DNA of 64,000 nt from UKL13-2 sp031414695 (lineage in GTDB: Bacteria; Pseudomonadota; Gammaproteobacteria; Burkholderiales; Usitatibacteraceae): the NCBI GenBank assembly GCA_031414695.1, contig JANNWG010000014.1, positions 1 through 64,000 on the forward strand, written 5' to 3'. Positions 1-9,039 of the stretch are shown one piece after another. The position numbers were made by a program, and so were the translations under genes. The stretch's first letter is position 1. Every line of letters begins with the position of its first letter. Under the pieces are notes generated by a model. That model ran no database searches. It saw only the letters and a program-made list of their open reading frames with translations, and was not told where the DNA came from.

Positions 1-161
1 CGTTGCGTAGTATTCATAGGTGGGCGCAGATGTTTGTTTTGACACTCGCATCATGCCAGCAATGGTTGCGCCCACCTCTCTTTTTTATGCACCCTGCGTA
101 AATAAATGTTCACATCCTTAGGGTTTTGCAAGAGGCTCTAATAATAGTATCCGCTTAATTT

Positions 162-392
162 TCAGAATACATCGAATAAGCCTCCTAGATTCTCAATAAA
201 GTTGCACTGGTCTTCAATCGAGTTTTCAGCATCCCAATTGCTGATAGAGAAAAGTGGATTATCTAAGTTCAACAGCACATATATCAACGAGGATACGCAA
301 GACGAATTGGTCTCTTGCGACCCCTTTCGATAATTAAGCGAGCGGCCAGTTTTGGAAGTAACTATTTCTATAAAAATTCCCGTTCGGGTCAT
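162..392 (-). CDS. Possible small hypothetical protein
   Basis: A 76-residue reading frame from an ATG at 392 to a TGA at 162; the same frame extends back to 503, but that part runs antisense through the hipBA operators. The C-terminal part (residues from about 20) has a protein-like composition, with alternating hydrophobic and charged residues. I recognise no family. There is only a weak purine stretch before the ATG. It could be the tail of an older gene or a chance frame. Confidence 0.25.
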   Translation of the reverse strand: MTRTGIFIEIVTSKTGRSLNYRKGSQETNSSCVSSLIYVLLNLDNPLFSISNWDAENSIEDQCNFIENLGGLFDVF

Positions 393-489
393 TTTCTTAT
401 GAATTTGGCCTTCAGCGCCAATTAATTCCCGATCAGGAAATTTATGTTGCTTTTTGAGGGTCAGATTGTGATAATTTCCCGAACAGGAA
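377..489 (+). promoter_or_regulatory. Three hipBA operator repeats
   Basis: Three copies of a palindrome of the form TTCCCGNNCRGGNN lie at 377-390, 426-439 and 476-489, spaced 49 and 50 bp apart, close to five helical turns. The last two are TTCCCGATCAGGAA and TTCCCGAACAGGAA; the first is degenerate in its right arm. The last copy ends 6 bp before the hipB start codon. HipB proteins are known to repress their own operon by binding several spaced operators, so this is the likely autoregulatory region. Confidence 0.75.
447..475 (+). promoter_or_regulatory. Putative hipBA promoter
   Basis: A -35-like TTGCTT (447-452) and a -10-like GATAAT (470-475), preceded by TGT, are separated by 17 bp. The pair sits exactly between the second and third operator copies, so bound repressor would cover both flanks. 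Assigned by eye; the -35 match is weak. Confidence 0.45.
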
Positions 490-495
490 ATTTTC

Positions 496-732
496 ATGGC
501 CATCCCTATTGATACCCCTCACGCAATAGGCCAAGCCGCGCGGACCGCGCGGAAGCGGCTTGGTCTGACACAGCCACAGCTTGCTCTTGCGGCTGGCGTC
601 GGCGTGCGCTTCATTGTTGATATGGAGTCAGGCAAACCTACCATTCGGCTCGAAAACGTACTTCGTGTTCTGCACGCGCTTGGTGCCAAGCTAAATGTAG
701 ACGGCCTGCCGTTAGACGATAGAGAACCTTAG
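496..732 (+). CDS. hipB: HipB-family antitoxin, XRE helix-turn-helix
   Basis: A 78-residue cytoplasmic DNA-binding protein. Residues about 10-65 form an XRE-type helix-turn-helix (ARKRLGLTQPQLALAAGVG, then FIVDMESGKPT), typical of HipB antitoxins, which bind and neutralise HipA and repress the operon. The start at 496 is six bases after a palindromic operator. The stop TAG is followed one base later by the hipA ATG, so the two are translationally linked. The family fit is strong through the motif, the length and the adjacent hipA. Confidence 0.9.
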   Translation: MAIPIDTPHAIGQAARTARKRLGLTQPQLALAAGVGVRFIVDMESGKPTIRLENVLRVLHALGAKLNVDGLPLDDREP

Positions 733-733
733 C

Positions 734-2089
734 ATGAGCAAACAACTAGAAGTCTGGTTGTTGCAGCAGCATGTTGGCACGCTGACACAGGTTGAGGGAA
801 GGTTGCGCTTCTCGTATGCATCTGACTGGCTAGAAAAGACTGAGGCTAAAGATGGCATTGCTAACGACAAAATCCCACTATCGCAATCACTCCCCGAAAG
901 AGTTGAGCCATTCGATGATCGCGCTGCGCGCCCTTACTTTGCCGGGCTGCTGCCCGAAGGCAACAAACGAAACCTGATCGCACACGCACTGCACGTTTCT
1001 GGCAAGAACGATTTCGGCCTGCTCGATGGGATTGGTGGCGAGTGCGCGGGTGCGGTGACATTATTGGCGCCAGGTCGGCAACCAGAAACGCCAGATTCAC
1101 CAAATGAAGTCCGTTGGCTAGATGGCGAGCAGCTTATGCACCTGCTCGATGAAATGCCGATGCGACCGATGCTTGCTGGCGAAGATGGAATTCGGCTTTC
1201 GCTTGCCGGTGCGCAGGACAAATTACCCGTTGTTGCGGAAAGCAACCGGATCGGTGTGCCGCTAAAAGGCATGCCAAGCTCACACATCATAAAGCCGCCA
1301 ATTTCAGGTGTCGACGGTAGCGTTTTTAATGAAGGGTTCTGCATGCGTTTGGCTGCAGACCTCAAACTGGACGTCGCGAAAGCGACCATCCATCACATCG
1401 GTGATCGGCACTTTCTGCTTGTTGAACGTTATGATCGGCAGATCATCAAGCAAAGCAACACCGCGCATAAACAAATTCAACGGTTGCATCAGGAGGACTT
1501 TTGCCAAGCGCTTGGCGTAGTTCCTGAAGCGAAGTATCAAAACGAAGGGGGCCCTGATCTTGCACAAGCCTTTGATCTAATACGCCGCGCCACAAGGCCG
1601 AGCGCGCCAAATACCTTGAGGCTGCTCGACTTCGTGATTTTCAACGCCTTGATTGGCAATCATGATGCGCACGCGAAAAACTTTTCGCTGCTTTACACGC
1701 CAAAGGGCATCGTGCTGACCCCGCTATACGATGCACTCTCTACAGCGGTATACCCGGCGCTGAGCGATAAGATGGCCATGAAGATTGGGAGCAAGTACAA
1801 ATTTGTTGATCTACAGGCAAGACACTGGGAGCAGTTCGCAACTGCGGCTGCACTATCGCCTGCACAGGTCAAAAAGCGCGTTGTGGAAATTGCCAAACGC
1901 CTGCCGACGTTAGCCCACTCACTTCGGGTGACGATGGATGGGGAAGGCAGCGGCCACGCCATTATTGGGAGCATTGTTGCGCTGATCGACCAGCGTTGCG
2001 CACTCACCATTCGCCGCTTCACTAGCGTGAGTACTGTCAATACTGACGACAAAGCGTCTACAGAAAATAATAAACAAGTTCAACCTTAA
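734..2089 (+). CDS. hipA: HipA-family serine/threonine kinase toxin
   Basis: A 451-residue HipA-like kinase. The N-terminal HipA domain (about 1-110) precedes the kinase core: SLAGAQDKLP at 156-165, the loop carrying the autophosphorylated serine in this family; HIIKP (184-188) with the ATP-contacting lysine; GNHDAHAKNFSLL (308-320) with the catalytic Asp and Asn; and the metal-binding YDALS near 332. Known HipA toxins phosphorylate glutamyl-tRNA synthetase and arrest translation; the target here is inferred. All key motifs are present, so it should be active. It is co-transcribed with hipB. Confidence 0.92.
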   Translation: MSKQLEVWLLQQHVGTLTQVEGRLRFSYASDWLEKTEAKDGIANDKIPLSQSLPERVEPFDDRAARPYFAGLLPEGNKRNLIAHALHVSGKNDFGLLDGIGGECAGAVTLLAPGRQPETPDSPNEVRWLDGEQLMHLLDEMPMRPMLAGEDGIRLSLAGAQDKLPVVAESNRIGVPLKGMPSSHIIKPPISGVDGSVFNEGFCMRLAADLKLDVAKATIHHIGDRHFLLVERYDRQIIKQSNTAHKQIQRLHQEDFCQALGVVPEAKYQNEGGPDLAQAFDLIRRATRPSAPNTLRLLDFVIFNALIGNHDAHAKNFSLLYTPKGIVLTPLYDALSTAVYPALSDKMAMKIGSKYKFVDLQARHWEQFATAAALSPAQVKKRVVEIAKRLPTLAHSLRVTMDGEGSGHAIIGSIVALIDQRCALTIRRFTSVSTVNTDDKASTENNKQVQP

Positions 2090-2161
2090 GTCCTAGGCTC
2101 TCTGGGCCTGCAGACCTTTCATTGCGGTCACCACTGCACACGTTAACCTGCTCGGTTTGTT

Positions 2162-2332
2162 GGGGAAGAGCTAAGCGCTGGACGTTATCCCTGCATAAAC
2201 ACGGGCGCGTTACCACCATCGCAGGTCAAGCCTGACCACAAAGTCAGCGGCCAGCGCGACAAGCTGATTGATAACATTCGCAAAGATGGCTTCGCTTACA
2301 CCATGGAAGCTGTGGACTACAATACAACTTAA
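2162..2332 (+). pseudogene. Fragment of an unidentified coding sequence
   Basis: One frame reads as a convincing protein tail with no start codon: GRYPCINTGALPPSQVKPDH, then KVSGQRDKLIDNIRKDGFAY, ending TMEAVDYNTT and TAA. I do not recognise the family. It lies between hipA and gyrB, outside any intact gene, so it is probably the 3' remnant of a deleted gene. The rest of the gap (2090-2161 and 2333-2622) shows nothing I can name. Confidence 0.4.
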
Positions 2333-2622
2333 CGACGCGTATGTGTCACAAACAAAAAAACCGGCTGGTCAATCTTATTTACTGTCCGTAACAGCCATCT
2401 CTTGGCGTCCGTTTTTTCCAACCCCCTCCAGTCAAAGCAAAAACGTAGGCAAAGCCGATGTTTTCTTGTGTCCCGTAAAGGGATTGAGCTGACGTGAAAA
2501 TCAACGAAACCAGCTGATTCAATGGCTTAAAAGAATTATAGGCTCGTGATTTTCCCTAACTCAAATCAAGCCGAGTATTAAATAGTGAGAATAATCTTAA
2601 CTATTCTGAGAACCTATAAATC

Positions 2623-5034
2623 TTAAACGTCCAAATTCTGCACAATTAACGCATTGGTCTCAATAAACGCGCGGCGCGGTTCGACATCATCACCCATCAG
2701 TGTCGTGAAAATTTCATCCGCACCAATCGCGTCTTCAATTTGCACGCGATTCAAAATACGTACTTTTGGATCCATCGTGGTTTCCCAGAGCTGCTCGGGA
2801 TTCATCTCGCCTAGACCTTTATAACGCTGAATTGCCATGCTGTCTTTAGCTTGGGTAATGAGCCAATCTAGTGCTTCGCCAAACGATTTCACTGCTAGTG
2901 TTTTTTCGCCGCGTTTAATTTCTGCGCCATCACGAATGAGGCCATTTAAGAGTTGTGCGGTATTAACAATCTGCTCGTAGTCGCCTGTTTCAATAAAGGT
3001 AATGTCAAGAATCGTGTCACGCTTATTGCCGTGCAGGGTTTTTGTGCAGCGTAGACGATAACCGTCGTGCGCTTCGTCTTGTTCAACTTTAATCGTAAGT
3101 GACTTACCGATAGCGTCGGTTAGCCATACTGCGGCTTTTGAAGCTGTCTCGGCATTGCTTAAATCCATGCGCGGGCAATTGAGTAGGCCACGCATGACTT
3201 CTGGATCAAAGCTGCGCGAAAGCCGCTCGATGATGGCGTCTGTTATTAAAAAGTCATCCGCAAGCTTGACTAGCGCGTCACCTTGAATCAACGCGCCTCC
3301 ACCGCCTGGATTGAGCGATGAATCAGTCATGGCTTTACGCAACTGCAATTGTTTTAAGCCATGGTCATCTTTAACGTAGCGCTCTTCTTTGCCGCTTTTC
3401 ACTTTGTAAAGCGGCGGCTGGGCGATGTAGATGTAGCCATTTTCAACCAGCTGCGGCATTTGCCGATAAAAGAACGTAAGCAACAAGGTACGAATATGCG
3501 CGCCATCCACGTCAGCATCGGTCATGATGATAATGCGGTGATAGCGCAGCTTGTCGTGATTAAAATCGTCCCTACCAATACCAGCACCAAGCGCTGTAAT
3601 GAGGGTAGCGATTTGTTCTGAGCCGATCACTTTATCAATACGCGCTTTTTCAACATTTAATACCTTGCCGCGTAGTGGCAAGATAGCCTGAAATTTACGG
3701 TCACGGCCTTGTTTGGCGGAGCCGCCTGCGGAGTCGCCCTCAACGATATAAATTTCACAAAGTGCGGGGTCTTTTTCTTGGCAGTCCGCAAGTTTACCGG
3801 GCAGACCAATACCATCCATCACGCCTTTACGACGCGTAAACTCACGCGCTTTACGTGCGGCGTCACGCGCACGCGCGGCATCGACAATTTTTGAGCAAAT
3901 GATTTTGGCGTCCGCTGGGTTTTCTAATAAAAACTCAGCGAGCTTTGCGCCAACAACCTCTGACACGACGGGCTGTACTTCGGAAGACACTAGCTTGTCT
4001 TTGGTTTGCGAAGAAAATTTTGGCTCAGGTACTTTTACCGATAGCACGCAAGTTAAACCTTCACGCATATCGTCGCCAGCTGTTTCTACTTTGGCTTTTT
4101 TCGCAAACTCGTGCTCCTCAATGTACTTATTGAGGATGCGCGTCATCGCTGTGCGCAACCCGGTTAAATGGGTGCCGCCGTCACGCTGCGGAATATTATT
4201 CGTAAAACATTGCACTGACTCACCGTACGAGTCATTCCACTGCATCGAGACTTCAATGGTCATGCCGTCTTTTTCACCGACTGCATAAAACACCTTTGGA
4301 TGCAGCACGGTTTTAGTACGGTTCATATATTCAACGAACCCTTTTACACCACCGGAATATGCAAAGTTTTCGCTTTTATTGTGGCGCTGGTCGATTAACT
4401 CAATCTTCACGCCATTATTTAAAAAAGATAACTCGCGCAAACGCTTCGCTAAAATTTCATAATGGAATTCAACGTGTGTAAAGGTTTCTTTTGCCGCTAA
4501 GAAATGGACTTCGGTTCCTCGCTTGTCCGTATTGCCAACGACGGCAAGCGGCGATACACGATCCCCATGACGGAACTCCATTTCGTGTAGTTTGCCATCG
4601 CGACGAATTCTTAACTTTAGCCATTCGGACAAAGCGTTAACCACCGACACGCCTACACCATGCAGGCCGCCAGAAACCTTATATGAATTAGCATCAAATT
4701 TGCCGCCTGCGTGCAACTCGGTCATTACGATTTCAGCGGCAGAGCGCTTGAACTCATCGTCCTCTTTAATACCGGTGGGTATTCCACGACCGTTATCTGA
4801 AACAGATATCGAGTTGTCGGTATGAATGATGATTTTAATGTCATCACAATGACCTGCTAACGCTTCATCAATGGCGTTATCAACGACTTCAAATACCATG
4901 TGATGTAAGCCGCTTCCATCTGATGTATCGCCGATGTACATGCCTGGGCGTTTACGAACGGCCTCTAAGCCTTTTAAAATTTTGATGGAATCAGAATCGT
5001 ATAGTGCGGGGTCAGACTTTTTTGGCGGAACCAT
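2623..5034 (-). CDS. gyrB: DNA gyrase subunit B
   Basis: An 803-residue ATPase subunit of type II topoisomerase, which with GyrA introduces negative supercoils. The N-terminal GHKL ATPase domain has VVDNAIDEALAGH (ATP/Mg-binding Asn and Glu) and GGLHGVGVSVVNALS. The TOPRIM domain shows EGDSAGGSAKQGRDRKFQA, PLRGKVLNVEKA and DADVDGAHI. The C-terminus has QRYKGLGEMNPEQLWETTMD. The length matches proteobacterial GyrB, which carries an extra insert relative to Gram-positive forms. It is the last gene of the dnaA-dnaN-gyrB set, 78 bp after dnaN. No recF lies between them. Confidence 0.98.
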   Translation of the reverse strand: MVPPKKSDPALYDSDSIKILKGLEAVRKRPGMYIGDTSDGSGLHHMVFEVVDNAIDEALAGHCDDIKIIIHTDNSISVSDNGRGIPTGIKEDDEFKRSAAEIVMTELHAGGKFDANSYKVSGGLHGVGVSVVNALSEWLKLRIRRDGKLHEMEFRHGDRVSPLAVVGNTDKRGTEVHFLAAKETFTHVEFHYEILAKRLRELSFLNNGVKIELIDQRHNKSENFAYSGGVKGFVEYMNRTKTVLHPKVFYAVGEKDGMTIEVSMQWNDSYGESVQCFTNNIPQRDGGTHLTGLRTAMTRILNKYIEEHEFAKKAKVETAGDDMREGLTCVLSVKVPEPKFSSQTKDKLVSSEVQPVVSEVVGAKLAEFLLENPADAKIICSKIVDAARARDAARKAREFTRRKGVMDGIGLPGKLADCQEKDPALCEIYIVEGDSAGGSAKQGRDRKFQAILPLRGKVLNVEKARIDKVIGSEQIATLITALGAGIGRDDFNHDKLRYHRIIIMTDADVDGAHIRTLLLTFFYRQMPQLVENGYIYIAQPPLYKVKSGKEERYVKDDHGLKQLQLRKAMTDSSLNPGGGGALIQGDALVKLADDFLITDAIIERLSRSFDPEVMRGLLNCPRMDLSNAETASKAAVWLTDAIGKSLTIKVEQDEAHDGYRLRCTKTLHGNKRDTILDITFIETGDYEQIVNTAQLLNGLIRDGAEIKRGEKTLAVKSFGEALDWLITQAKDSMAIQRYKGLGEMNPEQLWETTMDPKVRILNRVQIEDAIGADEIFTTLMGDDVEPRRAFIETNALIVQNLDV

Positions 5035-5112
5035 TTGCTTCCTAAATCGTTTGTTCGGTGAAATTGGTTTTTGTTACGTTGCTTCTTTTTTACATTGCTT
5101 CTTTTATAGCCG

Positions 5113-6222
5113 TTAAATTCGCATTGGCATCACGACATATTTAAAATCTTCTGAGCCAGGTTGGGTAATGAGGGCGCTAGACATATTGGCGTCTCCTAAC
5201 GACAGTTGTATTGTTTCTGTCGATAGATGGCTGAGCGCGTCAAGCAAGTAAGCAATATTGAATGCAATATCGATAGCATCACGATCATAGCTAATAGCAA
5301 TATTTTCTTCGGCTTCTTCTTGTTCATTATTCGAACAAATAATTGCCAGTGCGTCTTTCGTAAACACTAATCTAACACCACGAATTTTATCGTTAGAAAG
5401 AATTGAAGCGCGTTGCAATGCGCTTTGAAATTCTATGCGATTTAACTGCACATGATTGGTGTAGCCAACCGGAATTACTTTGGTGTAATCAGGAAACTTA
5501 CCTTCAACAATTTTTGAAACAATCTCAATGCCTGCAAAAGTAAATCTGACCTGATTCGCATGTAAAGCCATGTGAATTGGATCATCACTTTCATCAAGCA
5601 ATTTGATTAATTCAAGCACCGTTTTACGCGGTAGTATTGCTTCAATTTTTGCGATTGGTTCTGCTAATTTATAAGACGCCATTGATAGACGATGGCCGTC
5701 TGTTGCAACAACGCGCAACGTTTCGCCATCACACGAAATCAATACGCCGTTCAAGTAATAACGAATGTCTTGCACGGCCATAGCAAATTGCACAAGACCG
5801 AGTACGCGTTTGAAATCGCGTTGCGGCAAGGCAACTTCAATCGCATCATCCTTTGATTCAGAGATTTTTGGGAAGTCAGTTGCGGCTAATGTTTGTAATG
5901 CAAAACGGCTTTTGCCCGCTTTTACCGTTAACCGTGATTCTTTTGTCTCAAGCGCTGTGTCTGCATCTGGTGGCAATGCGCGCAAAATATCTTGCAATTT
6001 TTTTGCGCCTACCGTGAGGCTACCCACTTTGTGCGGCGTTTCTAGTTTTGCCGTAGCGCGAATTTGGACTTCTAAATCGGTCGCCAGAAAGTGCATGGCA
6101 TGTTCTTCGACTTCAATCAAGACGTTAGACAAAATTGGCAATGTATGACGTCGTTCGACGATGCCGGTAACAAATTGAAGTGGCCCTAAGAGGGCGCTGT
6201 TCTTAGCTTTTATAGTAAACAT
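5113..6222 (-). CDS. dnaN: DNA polymerase III beta sliding clamp
   Basis: A 369-residue ring-forming processivity clamp. The typical N-terminus (MFTIKAKNSALLGPLQFVTG), IVERRHTLPILSNVLIE and the C-terminal YVVMPMRI that forms part of the partner-binding pocket are all present. Length is normal for the family. It lies 252 bp after dnaA, with DnaA boxes in the gap, and before gyrB on the same strand. Confidence 0.97.
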   Translation of the reverse strand: MFTIKAKNSALLGPLQFVTGIVERRHTLPILSNVLIEVEEHAMHFLATDLEVQIRATAKLETPHKVGSLTVGAKKLQDILRALPPDADTALETKESRLTVKAGKSRFALQTLAATDFPKISESKDDAIEVALPQRDFKRVLGLVQFAMAVQDIRYYLNGVLISCDGETLRVVATDGHRLSMASYKLAEPIAKIEAILPRKTVLELIKLLDESDDPIHMALHANQVRFTFAGIEIVSKIVEGKFPDYTKVIPVGYTNHVQLNRIEFQSALQRASILSNDKIRGVRLVFTKDALAIICSNNEQEEAEENIAISYDRDAIDIAFNIAYLLDALSHLSTETIQLSLGDANMSSALITQPGSEDFKYVVMPMRI

Positions 6223-6474
6223 ATTACAAACCTAGTAGTAGTAATAGGAGCAACGAGAATTTAGGTATTACTGGATAAAACAGTTTTTAATCAATAGCTT
6301 ATATAACATTTAAATCTTTGGAAAAAGCGCATTAAGCGCTTTGATGAGATGTGGATAAATAAAGCGGTTACAAAATTAACAAAAACTATCCACAAACCAT
6401 CCCACATTACTTCACGACTTATTCAATCTTTTTATTCAACACTAAGACCCAACAAAGACAACAAGTTTTCAGCA
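6223..6474 (-). promoter_or_regulatory. dnaA-dnaN intergenic region with DnaA boxes
   Basis: This AT-rich gap carries a perfect DnaA box on the minus strand (6350-6358, TGTGGATAA) and a one-mismatch box on the plus strand (6386-6394, CTATCCACA). Boxes here may serve dnaN/dnaA control or belong to a split origin. No gene is present. Confidence 0.6.
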
Positions 6475-7857
6475 CTAACCACGCAAAATTTGCATTAATA
6501 CTGTGTGATCTCGCGCCACCATATGATCAGCTTCAATTAGTTGTTGTACTTTACGACAAGCATGCAAAACTGTTGTGTGATCACGACCGCCAAACGCTTC
6601 ACCTATTTCAGGTAGCGACATTGGTGTTAATTCTTTGGCTAAGGCCATCGCTATTTGTCTTGGCCTTGCTAAAGAGCGCACACGCTTCTTCGAATACATT
6701 TCAGAGACTTTAATCTTATAGTAATCAGCAACCGTTTTTTGTATGTTATCGATTGATATTTGTCTATTCAACACGGCTAACAAGTCTTTTAATGCCTCTT
6801 TAGCCGTTTGAATTGATACTACTTGATTATTAAATCTTGCATACGCTAATACACGCTTTAAACCGCCTTCGAGTTCACGAACATTTGAACGAATATGTTT
6901 TGCAATAAAAAAAGCAACATCTTCGTCGATGTGTCCACCATCAGACTCAGCTTTTTTCATCAGAATAGCAACGCGCATTTCCAGCTCTGGTGGATCAACG
7001 GAGACAGTGAGTCCCCAACCGAAACGTGAAATAAGCCTGTCATCAATACCGGCGATTTCTTTAGGGAATCGATCAGAAGTGATAACAACTTGTTTGCCCG
7101 CCTCAATTAAGGCATTAAAGGCGTAAAAAAACTCTTCTTGCGTGCGTGATTTATTGCCAAAAAACTGAATATCATCAATAAGCAATAAATCAAGCGTGTG
7201 ATAAGAGCGTTTAAACGCATCAAATGCTTTATGTTGGTATGCGCGCACCACATCAGTGACAAATTGTTCTGCGTGGATATAGCGAATATTGGCACGCGGA
7301 TTAATTTCAAGTAAATGATTGCCGATCGCTTGTACTAAATGGGTTTTACCAAGGCCAGTTGAACCATAAACAAAAAGAGGGTTGTAAGCTTGACCAGGAT
7401 TTTGCGCGACTTGCTGAGCAGCAGCGCGAGCAAGTTGGTTGGCCTTACCACCAACAAAGCTAGTAAACGTAAAACTACTATTAAGGCGGTGTGAGGGTGA
7501 TTGGATTGCGTTGCTTGCGCCATTACCAATATTGCCACTATTGTTAGTTTTGATAATTGAGTGCGTATTTTCAGCAACGGCGTGTTGACTGGGCGCATTA
7601 TCAAAATCGGCGTTAGTTTCGCCATCCTCCATTGCTAGCTCAATCATTATCGAGCGTGCAAAGTGTTTTTCAGCGGCTAATTCGATGCGCGACAATATTC
7701 GGTCTTTTACCCACTGCAAAACGAATCGATTCGGCGCAATAAGAACAAAGCTATCGCCTTCTTGTTCAAAACGTAATGGCTTTACCCACGTATTAAACTG
7801 GTGCGGTGATAGCTCCTGCTTAAAGTCATCAACCGAGGATTGCCAGAAAGGATGCAT
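6475..7857 (-). CDS. dnaA: Chromosomal replication initiator DnaA
   Basis: A 460-residue AAA+ initiator. Domain I begins MHPFWQSSVDDFKQELSPHQ; the linker (about 85-125) is Asn/Ser rich. Domain III has Walker A (GSTGLGKTHLVQAIGNH), Walker B (LLLIDDIQFF) and the sensor/arginine region GIDDRLISRFGWGL. Domain IV carries the DNA-recognition signature GGRDHTTVLHACRKV. It binds DnaA boxes and opens the origin. It is the first gene of the minus-strand replication block, facing rpmH. Confidence 0.98.
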   Translation of the reverse strand: MHPFWQSSVDDFKQELSPHQFNTWVKPLRFEQEGDSFVLIAPNRFVLQWVKDRILSRIELAAEKHFARSIMIELAMEDGETNADFDNAPSQHAVAENTHSIIKTNNSGNIGNGASNAIQSPSHRLNSSFTFTSFVGGKANQLARAAAQQVAQNPGQAYNPLFVYGSTGLGKTHLVQAIGNHLLEINPRANIRYIHAEQFVTDVVRAYQHKAFDAFKRSYHTLDLLLIDDIQFFGNKSRTQEEFFYAFNALIEAGKQVVITSDRFPKEIAGIDDRLISRFGWGLTVSVDPPELEMRVAILMKKAESDGGHIDEDVAFFIAKHIRSNVRELEGGLKRVLAYARFNNQVVSIQTAKEALKDLLAVLNRQISIDNIQKTVADYYKIKVSEMYSKKRVRSLARPRQIAMALAKELTPMSLPEIGEAFGGRDHTTVLHACRKVQQLIEADHMVARDHTVLMQILRG

Positions 7858-8234
7858 GAAATGTGTGGGGCATTGCCGAAAAGAGTGAGAGAACTATCCA
7901 GGAAATGGCGAATTTTGCACAAATCAGGCGAAGTAAATATTTTACGCGTAATCGCTAGCAAAAGCGACTTATCCACAGGGCAAAATATGAAATAAACAGA
8001 GAAAAATACCAAGTTTAATTTTATACCGCCCAATCAATTGACTTATTGAGATGACACCTAAAACAGTGAAATCCTTGACGAAAGCCTAATAAAAACAAGA
8101 TAATACGCAGTTCTGCACGTTCATCTTGGACATGTCAGCAAATTACCAATATGCGGCGAAGACAGTCTTGATGACGTACCGCAAAAAACGCATTTTCTTT
8201 AACCTTGTCTTATCAGTCGAAATAGAGTGACATC
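7858..8234. promoter_or_regulatory. dnaA-rpmH intergenic region, candidate origin
   Basis: A 377-bp divergent gap holding the start regions of dnaA (leftward) and rpmH (rightward). It contains a perfect DnaA box TTATCCACA at 7969-7977 and a relaxed one, TTTTGCACA, at 7913-7921. The AT-rich run at about 7981-8100 could be an unwinding element. The gene order is the usual setting of oriC, but two boxes is a low number, so the origin may also use the dnaA-dnaN gap. Confidence 0.55.
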
Positions 8235-8369
8235 ATGAAACGTACCTATCAACCATCCGTCGCAAAACGTAAAAAAACCCACGGCTTTCGTGTTCGCATG
8301 CAAACCGTTGGCGGCCGCAAAGTTATCAACGCGCGTCGCGCCAAAGGCCGCGCCCGTTTAGCTGTTTAA
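8235..8369 (+). CDS. rpmH: 50S ribosomal protein L34
   Basis: A 44-residue, very basic protein beginning MKRTYQPSVAKRKKTHGFRV and ending RRAKGRARLAV, the classic L34 sequence. It is a component of the large ribosomal subunit. It starts the rightward operon rpmH-rnpA-yidD-yidC-mnmE beside the origin. Confidence 0.96.
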   Translation: MKRTYQPSVAKRKKTHGFRVRMQTVGGRKVINARRAKGRARLAV

Positions 8370-8399
8370 CTTATCCGTCACAACGGATTTTTTAAAGCG

Positions 8400-8783
8400 A
8401 TGCGACTCACCTCTCCAGAGGTGAAAGTTCTACTTTTGCGCGGCCAACGCCAAAGCGTGGGCGCGCAGCGCATTACTTTTATGGCGCGAACGTTGCCACA
8501 AGAGGTGATTTCAGGCGATCAAAATACGGCTAAATTAGCCATTGCTGTGCCTAAACGATTATTAAAGCGCGCGATTGACCGTAATAGAGCAAAACGTGTA
8601 TTACGAGAATCGTTTCGCTTACATGAGCTTAGAGCCGCGCCGCTAAATAGTTTAATCACGCTAACGGCATCGCCTAAGTCAAGTCAGCTAACGCGACGCC
8701 GTTTGATGGCTTCTTTTCGGGTAGCGGCAATAGCGCTGTTAAATAAAGTGGCTGCGGCGAATTCCTTGAAAGTGCGAGTTTAA
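8400..8783 (+). CDS. rnpA: Ribonuclease P protein component
   Basis: A 127-residue basic protein that assists the RNase P RNA in maturing tRNA 5' ends. The family signature is clear: LAIAVPKRLLKRAIDRNRAKRVLRESFR at about 50-78, including the RNR motif. It lies 30 bp after rpmH, and its TAA shares its last base with the yidD start codon. Confidence 0.95.
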   Translation: MRLTSPEVKVLLLRGQRQSVGAQRITFMARTLPQEVISGDQNTAKLAIAVPKRLLKRAIDRNRAKRVLRESFRLHELRAAPLNSLITLTASPKSSQLTRRRLMASFRVAAIALLNKVAAANSLKVRV

Positions 8784-9001
8784 TGTCACCCCTCGCCAAG
8801 ATTTTCTTGTTTATTGTGCGCGCATACCAATATGTGTTGAGCCCTTATTTTGGTACGCAATGTCGTTTTACGCCATCCTGTTCTAACTATGCTGTTGATG
8901 CACTAAAAAAACATGGTGCGATAAAAGGCGGGTATTTGACAACACGTCGATTACTTCGTTGTCACCCATGGCATATCGGCGGTTACGACCCAACTCCTTA
9001 A
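8783..9001 (+). CDS. yidD: Membrane protein insertion efficiency factor YidD
   Basis: A 72-residue inner-membrane-associated protein. It has the family core YQYVLSPYFGTQCRFTPSCS, followed by a conserved RLLRCHPWHIGGYDP near the C-terminus. It is thought to help YidC-dependent insertion. The start ATG overlaps the rnpA stop by one base, and yidC follows 38 bp later. Confidence 0.94.
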   Translation: MSPLAKIFLFIVRAYQYVLSPYFGTQCRFTPSCSNYAVDALKKHGAIKGGYLTTRRLLRCHPWHIGGYDPTP

Positions 9002-9039
9002 TTAGCACTACCTTTTAACCTTAACTTTTAAACGTGCCC

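Noticed and set aside
861..2052. Several long frames antisense to hipA
   Set aside because: They mirror hipA codon structure and show no family motifs; hipA itself has all kinase motifs.
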